Positions 1 to 6,118 of a stretch of DNA of 6,118 nucleotides are shown piece after piece. A program made the translations under genes and the position numbers. Within the stretch, counting starts at the first letter, position 1. Every line of letters begins with the position of its first letter. The stretch comes from Elusimicrobiota bacterium (GTDB lineage: Bacteria; Elusimicrobiota; Elusimicrobia; FEN-1173): positions 1 to 6,118 of the forward strand of contig JACQPF010000197.1 of assembly GCA_016207625.1 (NCBI GenBank). Direction: 5' to 3'. The notes under the pieces were generated by a model that did not search any database, was not told where the DNA came from, and saw nothing but the letters and a program-made list of their open reading frames with translations.

Positions 1-219
1 CACATACGGCTTCGTCTCCGACACCGTCCCGTCGATGGACGTGCTCGTGGATTTCGTCGTCACCTTCGCCATCTTCGCCTGCCCCGCGATCACCGTGTAC
101 TCTTGGACCGACGTCGTGGCCGTCAGGCTCCCAAAAGCGTCCTGGCTTTGGGTCTGGACCGTGACTTGTTTCACCTCTTTCAGTTGCCCGAGTTTCGGAC
201 CGGCGTCATAGTAGTCATA
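1..219 (-). repeat. Repeat unit R22 (at least 73 aa, runs off the window)
   Basis: YDYYDAGPKLGQLKEV leads almost directly into the core DAFGSLTATTSVQEYTVIAGQAKM (QAK at 73-81). FGS replaces FGN, as in R1. The closing strand SSIDGTVSETKPYV is cut by the window edge, with TKPY in place of TDPY. The frame is still open, so more protein follows. Confidence 0.85.
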
Positions 220-3200
220 GGTCATCGTGTAAGGCGCGGTGTGGCTCTCCGTGCCGTCGATGGATTTCGCGATCGAGCTCGTCCTCGTTTCTTTCAGTTT
301 CGCCTGGCCGATCAGCACCACGTAGGTCTGGTCCGCCCAACTGTAAGACAAGTTCCCGAAAGAGTCCTCGCTCTCCGTGTAAATCTCCCCCTCCGGCCGA
401 AAGGTCCGGCTTTCAATCGTCACGCTGACCGCGGGGTGCTCCCCCGCTTTCTTCACGACAGGCGGAGTTTCCACGTCCAACTGACCCACCCGCCGCAGGG
501 TCCGGTTTTCGGCAGTGTCGGCATAATAGGAATACGCCATCGCATAGGGCGCGGTGAAGCTTTTCGTTCCATCCAGGGATTCCGAAATCGATTCCGTCGT
601 CACCTTCTCCAGCTTCGCCTGGCCCGCGAGGACTTGATACGTTTGCTTCACCATCGTGTGGCTCACGTTTCCGAAAGCGTCAACGGTTTCCGTATGGATA
701 TCCCCATCGATTGAACGTCTCTCGCCCGCGATGATGACCTCCACAGGCCCTCCCTGGCGGCTGACCTCGGGCGGCCGGCTTTGGTCCAGCAGGCCGTTTT
801 CAAGATAGTGATACTCCATGACGTAGGGGGCCGTAGTGCTCTTTGTCCCGTCCACGCTTTGGGAGACGGATTCCGTCGTCACCTTCGTCATCTTCGCCTG
901 GCCGCCGATGACGCCGTATTCCTGGGCGGACCAGCTCTTCGTCACGTTGCCGAACGTATCTTCATTAACGGTGTAAATGGGGGCCTGTTGTCCCGGAACG
1001 CTCACCAGCTTCGCCTCCGCCAGCAGGCCTTTGAAATGTTTCGCAGTTTTATCCTCAGGCATCCCGGCTTCGCCGTAATAACCGTAGGTCATCGTATAAG
1101 GAGCCGTATAGCCTACGGAACCGTCAAAGCTGACCGTGGCCGATTGGGTCTTGACCTCCCGCATCTTCGCCTGGCCGAAAAGCACGTCGTATTTCTGGTC
1201 CACCCAACTGTAGCTCATGTTCCCGAAAGCGTCTTTGCTTTCGGTGAAGACGGTCCCCTCGGGGCGATAGGCGATGCCCTCCACAGTCACCGCGATCGCG
1301 GGATAAGAATAACCGGTCAATTTGCGGACTTGCACGCCATCCAGCAGGCCCACTTCTGAATAGTGGTTGACCGTTTCGTAGGGGTGAGTCCGACTCTCCG
1401 TCCCGTCGGTTCCTGAGGTTCTGCTTTCCGACACGGTGCTCACCACCTTCGCCTGGCCGGCGATGACTTGGAAAACCTGGTTTGTCCAACTCTCGGTCAC
1501 GTTTCCGAAGGCGTCCACCGTCACCGTGTGGATCCCGTAGTTCGTGCCGCTGGGCCCGCGGTAGTTCTTTTCGAGATGGAGGGACTTCAACAGTCCGTCC
1601 GCGCCATATTCGTACTGCGTCTCATAGGGGTCCACCGTCGTCGTCTCTCCCGCGGCGGAGGTTTCTTTGAAACCCGCCGTCTCCTCATCCAGCCGCAGGC
1701 GGCCTCTGGAGAGGCTATAGGACCGGCGGGCTGTGAACGTCCGCTCGCCCCCGTCCTCTTTCAACCGGGACGTTTCTTGGCCGGAAATGGAGAGCAGGCC
1801 TCCCGCAGGATCAAACGCATAGGTCAAAAGAACGTCCTTGGCAACCCCTTGAGCGGACAAACTCAAGGAAAGAACATTGGACCGGGTCCCGCTCGACTTA
1901 CCCTCTTCTTGCGTGATCAGGAGCGCCCCTTCAAGCTCCCGGCCGTCTTTGTCCCGCGCCCGCAAAAGGACTTTCCCATCGGGCCCTGCCCCCCCCAGGC
2001 GAACCTCTTCCATTCCCAGGAGAGCGGCCAGGGCGCCCTCGTCGATCCCGAGACCGGCAAGCCGGTCACCGGACCGATCCGGGATTCGCGCCCCCTCGAC
2101 CAGAGTGGCCCTCTGCAAAAGGCCGTTGGACTCGTCGTATTCATACATCGTCACGCTGGGCTCCGTCACGCTGACCGTCCCATCCACGGAGAAAGACACC
2201 GAAAGGCTTTCCACTTCGTCCATTTTCGCCTGGTTGAACAACACCCTGTATTTCGTATTGGAAAAAGAGTGGGTGACGTTCCCAAAAACATCCGTGGTCT
2301 TGGAATGGTTCTGGTAGGGACCCGCGCCCGAACCCAGAACGTTCCAAACGTCACCCGGGAGCGGCCGGCCCAGGCTCCACACGTTGGCCAGCGTTCCCTT
2401 AAAATGTTTTTTCGACCCGTCGGCGGGATACCCGGCCTCGCCGTAATAGCTGTAGACGAGGAGCGACGGGTCCGACAGCGTCACGCTCCCGTCGATGGAT
2501 TCCGTGCGGGAGGCGTTCTCCGCGCTCCGCAGCCTCGCCTGCCCGAAGAGGACGTCGAATTTTTGATTGGAAACGCTGTAGATCTTGTTTCCATACACGT
2601 CCGTGGTCAGGGAGAAAATCTTATAAGGGCCCATGCCGCTAGGCATGGCCCCTGTTTGTGGAAAGGGGCTGCCAGGCATCAAGACATCGTCCGACACGAT
2701 CGCCGCCGTCAGAAGGCGGCCGATGGCCATTTCATTCCCGTCTTTAAAGTCCTTGATGGCGCGCTCGCGGATCTCTTCTTTCGACAAGCCCTCCCCGTCA
2801 AATGTGTATTGGGTGGTGTAAGGATCCGTGTCCGTCACGCTTCCGTCCACCGAAACCGAATGGGAACCGGAGGTGGACGACACCATCTTCGCTTGGCCCG
2901 CCACAACGCCGAAGACCTGGTCCGCCGTCGAATCTGTCACGTTTCCGAAAGAATCCCTTGATTTATTGAGGACGCGGACGGAGGACCCAATGACCACATC
3001 TCCGTTTCTGTCCAAGCGACCGCCGACTCCGGCCAAGAGGCCCAAATCGTCATATTTATAATAGGTGATGTATCTCGCTTGCAATTCGGTGGAGGATCCA
3101 TCAATCGACGTGGTCACAGAGCTTAAGGTCTCCGCCGAAAACATCCTCAACTGGTTGGTTTGAGGGTGAACGATGTAGGTCTGCCTTGAAACGGAAACAG

Positions 3201-6118
3201 TTTCGGCGAAATTGTCTTTAGTGACGGAACGGACGTCCAAATAATTGTTTGCGCCGGTCCCGTCCGTCACGCCGTTCAAGTGCCCGACCGAGCTCTTATC
3301 GGTTGGACGGCCCTGATCATCCGGCGTAATCCAATTGTTGTAGTCATTTGTGTTTTCGCCGTTGTATGTGTAGCTGAGAGTATAGGGGTCCGTGAGGGTT
3401 TCCGAGCCGTCGATGGACAGCGAGCGGGAGGAGTTGACCACGGATTTTACTTTCGTCTGTCCGGCGATGATCACAAAGGTTTGGACGGTCTTGGAAAACG
3501 TCACGTTTTCAAAAGGATCCGTCGTTTTCGTTTCCACCGTCACGGGCCCCATGGGTGTCCCGTCGGCGCCCCGGGTCCCTCCCACGCGAATCAATTCCCC
3601 TTTTCGGACGTCCCGCAGGTCTTCATATTTGTAGTGCGTCACATAGGGTTGGACCTCGGAGATGGAACCGTCGATTGAAGTGGTGACGCTTTTCTCCGTC
3701 GTCGTCGACCACAGTTTCGCCTGGCCGGTGGGCTTGTGCACGAAAAAGTCCTGAAAGGTGGTTGAGGTCGTCCGGTTGCCGAAGGTGTCGATGGTGGTGG
3801 TGTTCACCCGCGGGTCCGACACGTCCTTCAATTGGCCCACGATTTTCTTTTGCACCAGCACCTGGTAGGCGGTTTTTTCGGCCTCCGTCCAAGTCTTCGG
3901 CCCGCGGCCCCCTTCAAAAAGCTCCTGGCCTTCGTAGGCGTAGTTCGTGGCGTAGGCCTCTGTCACGCTCGTTGTTCCGTCCAAAGACAAGGACGAGGAC
4001 TCCATCGCTGAAGACACCATCTTCGCCTGGTCCGCGACGACCACGAAGGATTGGTTGGTCCAATTTTCCGACATGTTCCCGAAGGCGTCCGTCGTTTTCG
4101 AATGGATGAAATAACTGGAATCGCCCGACGGGCCCATGTGGGTTTCCCCCGCCAGCATCACCGCCTTCACCTTGCCCGTCGTTTCGTCGTAGGTGTATTC
4201 CGTGAGATAGGGGTCCGTCAAAGTGTGGGACCCGTCGACCGAGAAGGTCTCCGACGTCGTACGAGTCTTCATCATCTTCGCCTGGTCCAGGCTATCCATC
4301 ACTTCGAAATATTGCGTGACGGTGGATTCCGTCACGGTCCCATAGAGGTCCTTGGACACCGTCTTCACCACGACCTCCGGAGAAACAGACTCATAGCGCC
4401 CCAGCCTCCGGCCGTTTTTCTCCACCCAACGGGCGAAATCTCCCTTGGAACCCAGTCCCAGGTTTTCTCCCCGATAGGAATAAGTCACCGTGTAAGGCTG
4501 CGTCACGCTTTCCGTGCCGTCGACGGACACGGATTTCGACTTCGTCGCCGCGGATTTCACTTTCGCCTGGCCGCCGACGATGACGAAGGTTTGGGTGGAT
4601 TCGGTTTCCGTCCGGTTGCCCAGGGCGTCTTCCGTGACCGTGCGGGAAAGCACGTTGTCCACGCCGGCGAGATGCCCGACATGACCTTGTTCCGCCAAGT
4701 CCCCATAGGCCTCCGCTTCTTCGCTCGACCAAGTCTTCGGGCCCTTCTCCCCCGCGAACAAGGCCTGGCCCGCATAACGGTAAACCGTCTCATACCCCTC
4801 CGTAAAGCTCACCGTGCCGTCCACGGATTCGCTCAGGCTGGTGGTCTTCGTCTTCGTCATTTTGGCCTGCCCGGCCATTACCATGAATTCCTGGGAGGCA
4901 TAGCTGTAGGTCTTGTTCCCGAACAGGTCCACGCTCGCCGTGCGGATCTGGTAGGGGGGGCCGCCGATCCGGTAGGTTTTCCCCGCGTTCTCGATGGTGT
5001 CGACCCTGGGCCATAGGGGGGCTTCAATCCAGGCTTTCGCCAATTGACCGACCACGCCCTGTTCCACCAGCCGCCGGTAGGCCGTCTCGTTGCCGACCAT
5101 CCGGCCGTTCCGGAAGAAATTCTGCCCCGCGTATTCATAGCGAGTGACATAGGCGTCCGTCGTGGACCCCGTGCCGTCCGCGCCCCGGGACTGCGACTCG
5201 GCCGTGACCGACGTCATTTTGGCCTGCCCGGCGACGATCTCGAACTTCTGCGCGGACCAACTTATTGATTCGTTTCCGAAAGGATCCGATGTTCGGCTGA
5301 CGATGGGGTATGCGTTCCCGGAGGGAGACACCAACAAATTGACCCCCACAAGCTCCGCCTTGATCAACAGTCCCGTGGCGGAGTCATATTCATATTTCGT
5401 CGTATAGGGATCGACGATCGTTGTGGAGCCGTCGGCGGATTCCGTTTTCGACGATACCGTCGTGGAGACCATCTTCGCCTGGCCGAGGACCCTCTCGAAC
5501 CGTTGGGTCGACAGGGACTCGCTGACGTTCCCGAAATAGTCCAAGGTCGTGGAGTGGATTTCCCCCAAAAGTTCGGCCCCCCGGACTTGTCCGAACAACG
5601 GCCCGTTGGCATTGACCCACTCGCCGATTTGGGCCCGCGAGGCCAGGGGGCCCAACTCCTGGCCGAAATAGGAATATTGGGTTTTGTAGGGGTCCGTCGT
5701 CGTGACGCTGCCGTCCATGGACTCGGACCGGGACCAGCTTTCCGTCTCCAAAACTTTCGCCTGGCCGGCCACGATCACGAAGGTCTGCCGGGCCCAGCTC
5801 TCCGACTCGCTCAAGAAGGCGTCCGTCGACGTGGTGTGGATGTCCCCCAGGAGCGACGCCTTCGACAAACGGCCTTGCTTGTCGTATTCATAGCGCGTGA
5901 CATAGGGGTCGGTTTTAGATTTCGTCCCATCCACCGTGGTGCTTTCCGAAGACGCCGTCGTCGTCTCCAGTTTCGCCTGGTTGCGCACGGCGGTAAAAGT
6001 CTGTTCGGTGGAACTCTTGGTCACGCTCCCGAAAGGATCCACCGAGACGGATTCTCCATGCCCCTTTCCCGCCTTGCCCTCCCCGGTCTTCAACAAACCG
6101 ATGTCCGAGTAGGAGGAG
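1..6118 (-). CDS. Internal fragment of a giant tandem-repeat protein (YD/RHS-like, DxFGN-GQAK-DGT-TDPY units)
   Basis: One reading frame stays open across the entire window on the minus strand, with codons running from 6117 down to 1. I translated every codon: 2,039 residues and no stop. Both ends are open, so the true start and stop lie outside. The product is built of about 22 diverged units with recurring motifs: YxYDxxGxL, DxFGN, SWxxQxFxVxAGQAK, and SxDG[TS] followed by TDPYxTxY. Spacing between GQAK motifs varies from 72 to about 119 residues (more across the degenerate R15-R16 stretch), always in frame. Composition is rich in Ser, Thr, Gly, Tyr, Val and charged residues; there is no Cys, no membrane helix and no recognisable enzyme domain. 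YxYDxxGxL and DxFGN resemble RHS/YD repeats of secreted beta-rich proteins, which is family knowledge. That this protein is exported or on the surface is inference. Signal peptide and any effector or anchor domain would lie outside. I do not recognise a named gene. Confidence 0.93.
220..534 (-). repeat. Repeat unit R21 (105 aa, RPEG linker, TAPYxM end)
   Basis: The hairpin is YSYYADTAENRTLRRVGQL, where VGQL takes the place of the usual GLL. The linker AVSVTIESRTFRPEGEIYT, then SEDSFGN, SYSWADQTYVVLIGQAKL (QAK at 298-306), is the closest relative of R18. The end is SIDGTESHTAPYTM. Confidence 0.87.
535..813 (-). repeat. Repeat unit R20 (93 aa, TAPYxM end)
   Basis: YHYLENGLLDQ is a plain hairpin. 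The linker contains a hydrophobic strand (VEVIIAGE), then SIDGDIHTETVDAFGNVSHT and VLAGQAKL (QAK at 613-621). GDIHT is shared with R2. The end is SLDGTKSFTAPYAM. Confidence 0.87.
814..1086 (-). repeat. Repeat unit R19 (91 aa, YYGEAG/KHFKG linker, TAPYxM end)
   Basis: The hairpin and linker YGYYGEAGMPEDKTAKHFKG match R14 residue for residue at most positions. Then comes VPGQQAPIYT, the core DTFGNVTKSWSAQEYGVI and GGQAKM (QAK at 892-900). The end is SVDGTKSTTAPYVM. Confidence 0.87.
1087..1368 (-). repeat. Repeat unit R18 (94 aa, RPEG linker, TAPYxM end)
   Basis: The hairpin is HYSEVGLLDGV, with Asn in the first Tyr position. The linker and core AxVTVEG, YRPEGTVFTESKDAFGN and SYSWVDQKYDVLFGQAKM (QAK at 1165-1173) match R21 over the same span. 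The end SFDGSVGYTAPYTMT is the first of four TAPYxM endings. Confidence 0.87.
1369..1614 (-). repeat. Repeat unit R17 (82 aa, near-consensus)
   Basis: YEYGADGLLKSLHL, then a short linker with GPSGTNYG, then IHTVTVDAFGNVTESWTNQ and QVIAGQAKV (QAK at 1447-1455). This is one of the cleanest copies of the core and is most like R8. The end SGTDGTESRTHPYET has THPY in place of TDPY. Confidence 0.88.
1615..1821 (-). repeat. Diverged short repeat unit R16 (69 aa)
   Basis: YAFDPAGGLLSISG fits the hairpin. By alignment to R2, TARRSYSLSRGRLRLDE stands where others have the SWxRQTFVIVAGQAK stretch, so GQAK has become GRLR (near 1696-1707). There is no DxFGN. The end AAGETTTVDPYETQ is close to consensus, which supports calling this a real unit. 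Confidence 0.6.
1822..2145 (-). repeat. Degenerate repeat unit R15 (about 108 aa), or foreign insert after a YD hairpin
   Basis: It opens with a good hairpin, YEYDESNGLLQRA, but the rest matches no other unit. It is rich in Gly, Leu, Ala, Glu and Arg (for example GIDEGALAALLGMEEVRLGG and RARDKDGRELEG) and has no FGN, GQAK or DGT motif. The Ser/Leu-rich tail (LSLSLSAQGVAKDVLLT) may be a worn remnant of the closing strand. It could be a decayed unit or an inserted segment. The frame stays open throughout. Confidence 0.55.
2146..2454 (-). repeat. Repeat unit R14 (103 aa, YYGEAG/KHFKG linker)
   Basis: The hairpin YSYYGEAGYPADG and following KKHFKGTLA closely match the start of R19. The linker contains two Trp and GSGAGPYQNHS. 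The core is TTDVFGNVTHSFSNTKYRVL with FNQAKM (QAK at 2224-2232). The end is SVDGTVSVTEPSVT. Confidence 0.85.
2455..2808 (-). repeat. Repeat unit R13 (118 aa, charged helix-like insert)
   Basis: The hairpin is YTFDGEGL. A charged helix-like stretch follows (SKEEIRERAIKDFKDGNE, within 2719-2787), then a Pro/Gly/Met-rich linker (PGSPFPQTGAMPSGMGP). The core DVYGNKIYSVSNQKFDVL leads to FGQARL (QAR at 2533-2541, Arg for Lys). The end is SIDGSVTLSDPSL, with DPS in place of DPY. Confidence 0.84.
2809..3060 (-). repeat. Repeat unit R12 (84 aa, plain YD hairpin)
   Basis: YKYDDLGLLAGVGG is a plain hairpin, then a short linker with VVIGSSVRVLN. The core DSFGNVTDSTADQVFGVV runs into AGQAKM (QAK at 2887-2895, with a rare CAA glutamine codon for this motif). 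The end is SVDGSVTDTDPYTT. Confidence 0.86.
3061..3372 (-). repeat. Repeat unit R11 (104 aa, strongly diverged core)
   Basis: The hairpin is YTYNGENTNDYNNW, and the insert at 3277-3348 ends in VGHLNGV, matching R6. The core has drifted: DNFAETVS replaces DAFGNVT and TNQLRM replaces AGQAKM (QLR at 3145-3153). TDPY has become QARY. The DNA is more AT-rich than its neighbours and carries the only TTA leucine codon of the window (3124). Confidence 0.75.
3373..3633 (-). repeat. Repeat unit R10 (87 aa)
   Basis: The hairpin is YKYEDLRDVRKGELI with a glycine-rich linker (GGTRGADGTPMGP). The core has TTDPFENVTFSK, with Glu in place of Gly in FGN, and IIAGQTKV (QTK at 3451-3459) in place of GQAK. The end is canonical: SIDGSETLTDPYT. 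Confidence 0.82.
3634..3942 (-). repeat. Repeat unit R9 (103 aa, PKTW helix insert)
   Basis: The hairpin is YAYEGQELFEGG. The insert at 3829-3900 contains PKTWTEAEKTAYQVLVQKK and then IVGQL, the counterpart of the R6 insert. The core has DTFGNRTTST and an aberrant HKPTGQAKL (QAK at 3715-3723) where others have VVAGQAK. The end is IDGSISEVQPYVT. Confidence 0.85.
3943..4197 (-). repeat. Repeat unit R8 (85 aa, GPSG linker)
   Basis: YTYDETTGKVKAV is a plain hairpin. The linker holds GPSG, then FIHSKTTDAFGNMSENWTNQ and VVADQAKM (QAK at 4021-4029). The GPSG-to-WTNQ stretch is most like that of R17, some 2.6 kb away in the array. The end is LDGTTSVTEAYAT. Confidence 0.86.
4198..4482 (-). repeat. 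Repeat unit R7 (95 aa, with turn insert)
   Basis: The hairpin is YSYRGENLG. The insert at 4393-4440 contains FARWVEKNGRRLGRY, similar in pattern to R3 (Trp-Val, then Asn-Gly). The core is irregular: DLYGTVTES in place of DAFGN, and MDSLDQAKMM with extra residues before QAK (4276-4284). The end is SVDGSHTLTDPYLT. Confidence 0.82.
4483..4782 (-). repeat. Repeat unit R6 (100 aa, PKTW helix insert)
   Basis: The hairpin is YRYAGQALF. The insert at 4669-4740 contains PKTW, then AEAYGDLAEQGHVGHL, closely matching the insert of R9 and the second half of that of R5. The core has DALGNRTETES (Leu for Phe) and IVGGQAK (QAK at 4561-4569). The end is SVDGTESVTQPYT. Confidence 0.85.
4783..5139 (-). repeat. 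Repeat unit R5 (119 aa, longest regular unit)
   Basis: The hairpin is YEYAGQNFF. At 5041-5100 the expanded turn reads as a probable helix, ETAYRRLVEQGVVGQL, followed by a Pro/Trp-rich linker (WIEAPLWPRVD). The core has DLFGNKTYSY and VMAGQAKM (QAK at 4861-4869). The end SVDGTVSFTEGYET has TEGY in place of TDPY. Confidence 0.85.
5140..5394 (-). repeat. Repeat unit R4 (85 aa, plain YD hairpin)
   Basis: YEYDSATGLLIKAE is a plain YD hairpin without turn insert. A linker with SPSGNAYPI leads to DPFGNESISWSAQKFEIV and AGQAKM (QAK at 5218-5226, here with a GCC alanine codon). The closing strand is ADGTGSTTDAYVT, with TDAY in place of TDPY. Confidence 0.85.
5395..5676 (-). repeat. Repeat unit R3 (94 aa, with turn insert)
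   Basis: The tyrosine hairpin is YSYFGQE, the G[QE] form that goes with an expanded turn. The insert at 5581-5640 contains IGEWVNANGPLFGQ, a helix-like stretch with Trp then Asn-Gly. The core has DYFGNVSES and VLGQAKM (QAK at 5473-5481), and the unit ends ADGSTTIVDPYT. Confidence 0.85.
5677..5892 (-). repeat. Repeat unit R2 (72 aa, nearly minimal unit)
   Basis: This is nearly the shortest unit and shows the minimal architecture. YEYDKQGRLSKA runs almost directly into GDIHT and the core, with no real linker. DAFLSES replaces DAFGNVT, so the Gly-Asn pair is lost. SWARQTFVIVAGQAK is otherwise canonical (QAK at 5755-5763), and the end is MDGSVTTTDPYKT. Confidence 0.85.
5893..6117 (-). repeat. 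Repeat unit R1 (about 75 aa, cut by or starting at the window edge)
   Basis: The hairpin reads YSDIGLL and lacks the first Tyr of the usual pair (Ser there). A very basic, glycine-rich linker (GEGKAGKG) follows, then the core VDPFGSVTKS with FGS in place of FGN. The GQAK position is NQAK (QAK at 5971-5979). The unit closes with VDGTKSKTDPYVT. Confidence 0.8.

Noticed and set aside
2626..2653. An inverted repeat on the DNA: arms of 11 pairs with one mismatch around a 4-base loop (ccatgcc / ggcatgg at the centre).
   Set aside because: It lies inside an unbroken reading frame, encoding the GAMPSGMGP linker of R13, and no T-run follows on either strand, so a terminator is not supported.
1468..2961. 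A 497-codon open frame on the plus strand, with further long plus-strand frames at 103-714, 781-1359, 3280-3678, 4051-5016 and 5044-5268.
   Set aside because: All lie in the register exactly antisense to the giant gene. In that register a stop can arise only opposite TTA, CTA or TCA codons, and the gene uses these just 11 times here (1 TTA, 1 CTA, 9 TCA). Their ends fall exactly on these codons. Their Arg/His-rich products mirror the repeat motifs and show no domain of their own.
1124..4793. Short open frames on the minus strand in other registers, for example 1124-1489, 3623-3892, 4391-4732 and 4557-4793.
   Set aside because: They overlap the giant frame completely, are rich in Arg, Gly and Pro as out-of-frame GC-rich DNA usually is, and have no ribosome binding site or family resemblance.
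5098..5100. In-frame ATG codons in the giant frame, such as the one before VGNETAYRRLVEQG, as possible gene starts.
   Set aside because: The frame is open far upstream and the Met lies inside the R5 insert. Repeat units of the same type continue on both sides, so this is an internal methionine.
73..5979. Regularly recurring ttcgcctgg on the plus strand, considered as a CRISPR or other DNA repeat array.
   Set aside because: The recurrence is every 216 to 357 bases (wider across the degenerate R15-R16 stretch), the conserved string is only about 9 to 12 bases, and it is the complement of the QAK codons. The spacing always keeps the reading frame, which points to protein repeats.
6111..6118. 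A ribosome-binding-like aggaggag on the plus strand at the window edge.
   Set aside because: On the minus strand it is simply part of the Ser-Ser-Tyr codons of R1. No start codon can be seen downstream within the window.

Overview
The whole window is the inside of one very large gene read on the minus strand. Reading the reverse complement in the register that starts at base 6117 gives 2,039 consecutive codons without a stop, and the frame runs off both ends, so neither the start codon nor the stop codon is visible. No RNA gene, promoter, terminator, mobile element, CRISPR array or second real gene was found. There is no intergenic DNA here.

The protein is an array of about 22 diverged tandem units (named R1 to R22 from the N-terminal side, base 6117, to the C-terminal side, base 1). 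Units are 69 to 119 residues long and average about 93. An ideal unit has four parts: (1) a tyrosine hairpin, Y-x-Y-D-x-x-G-x-L; (2) a variable linker, in many units holding a short helix-like insert; (3) a core resembling IHTxTxDAFGNVTxSWxxQxFxVxAGQAKM; (4) a Ser/Thr-rich strand ending in S-x-DG[TS]-x-S-x-TDPYxTx, which leads into the next tyrosine hairpin. The Y-x-Y-D-x-x-G-x-L and D-x-FGN elements recall RHS/YD repeats, which form beta-hairpin shells in secreted and surface proteins. The GQAK and DGT-TDPY elements do not belong to the YD consensus as I know it, so this looks like a distinct or composite relative. There is no cysteine in the 2,039 codons and no membrane segment or catalytic domain is apparent.

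Region by region: 5140-6117 holds R1-R4, mostly short units; 3373-5139 holds R5-R10, several with helix-like inserts in the hairpin turn; 2809-3372 holds R11-R12, of which R11 is the most AT-rich and has the most diverged core; 2146-2808 holds R13-R14, long-linker units; 1615-2145 holds R15-R16, strongly degenerate units; 220-1614 holds R17-R21, of which R18-R21 share a TAPYxM signature that suggests local amplification; 1-219 holds R22.

The organism is probably a bacterium of moderately high G+C (around 60% by eye), with GC-ending codons. Giant repetitive genes are known from uncultivated lineages such as Omnitrophota and from other predatory or surface-attached bacteria, but nothing in this window fixes the lineage. 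A giant exported or surface repeat protein is the best inference; its molecular function is unknown.
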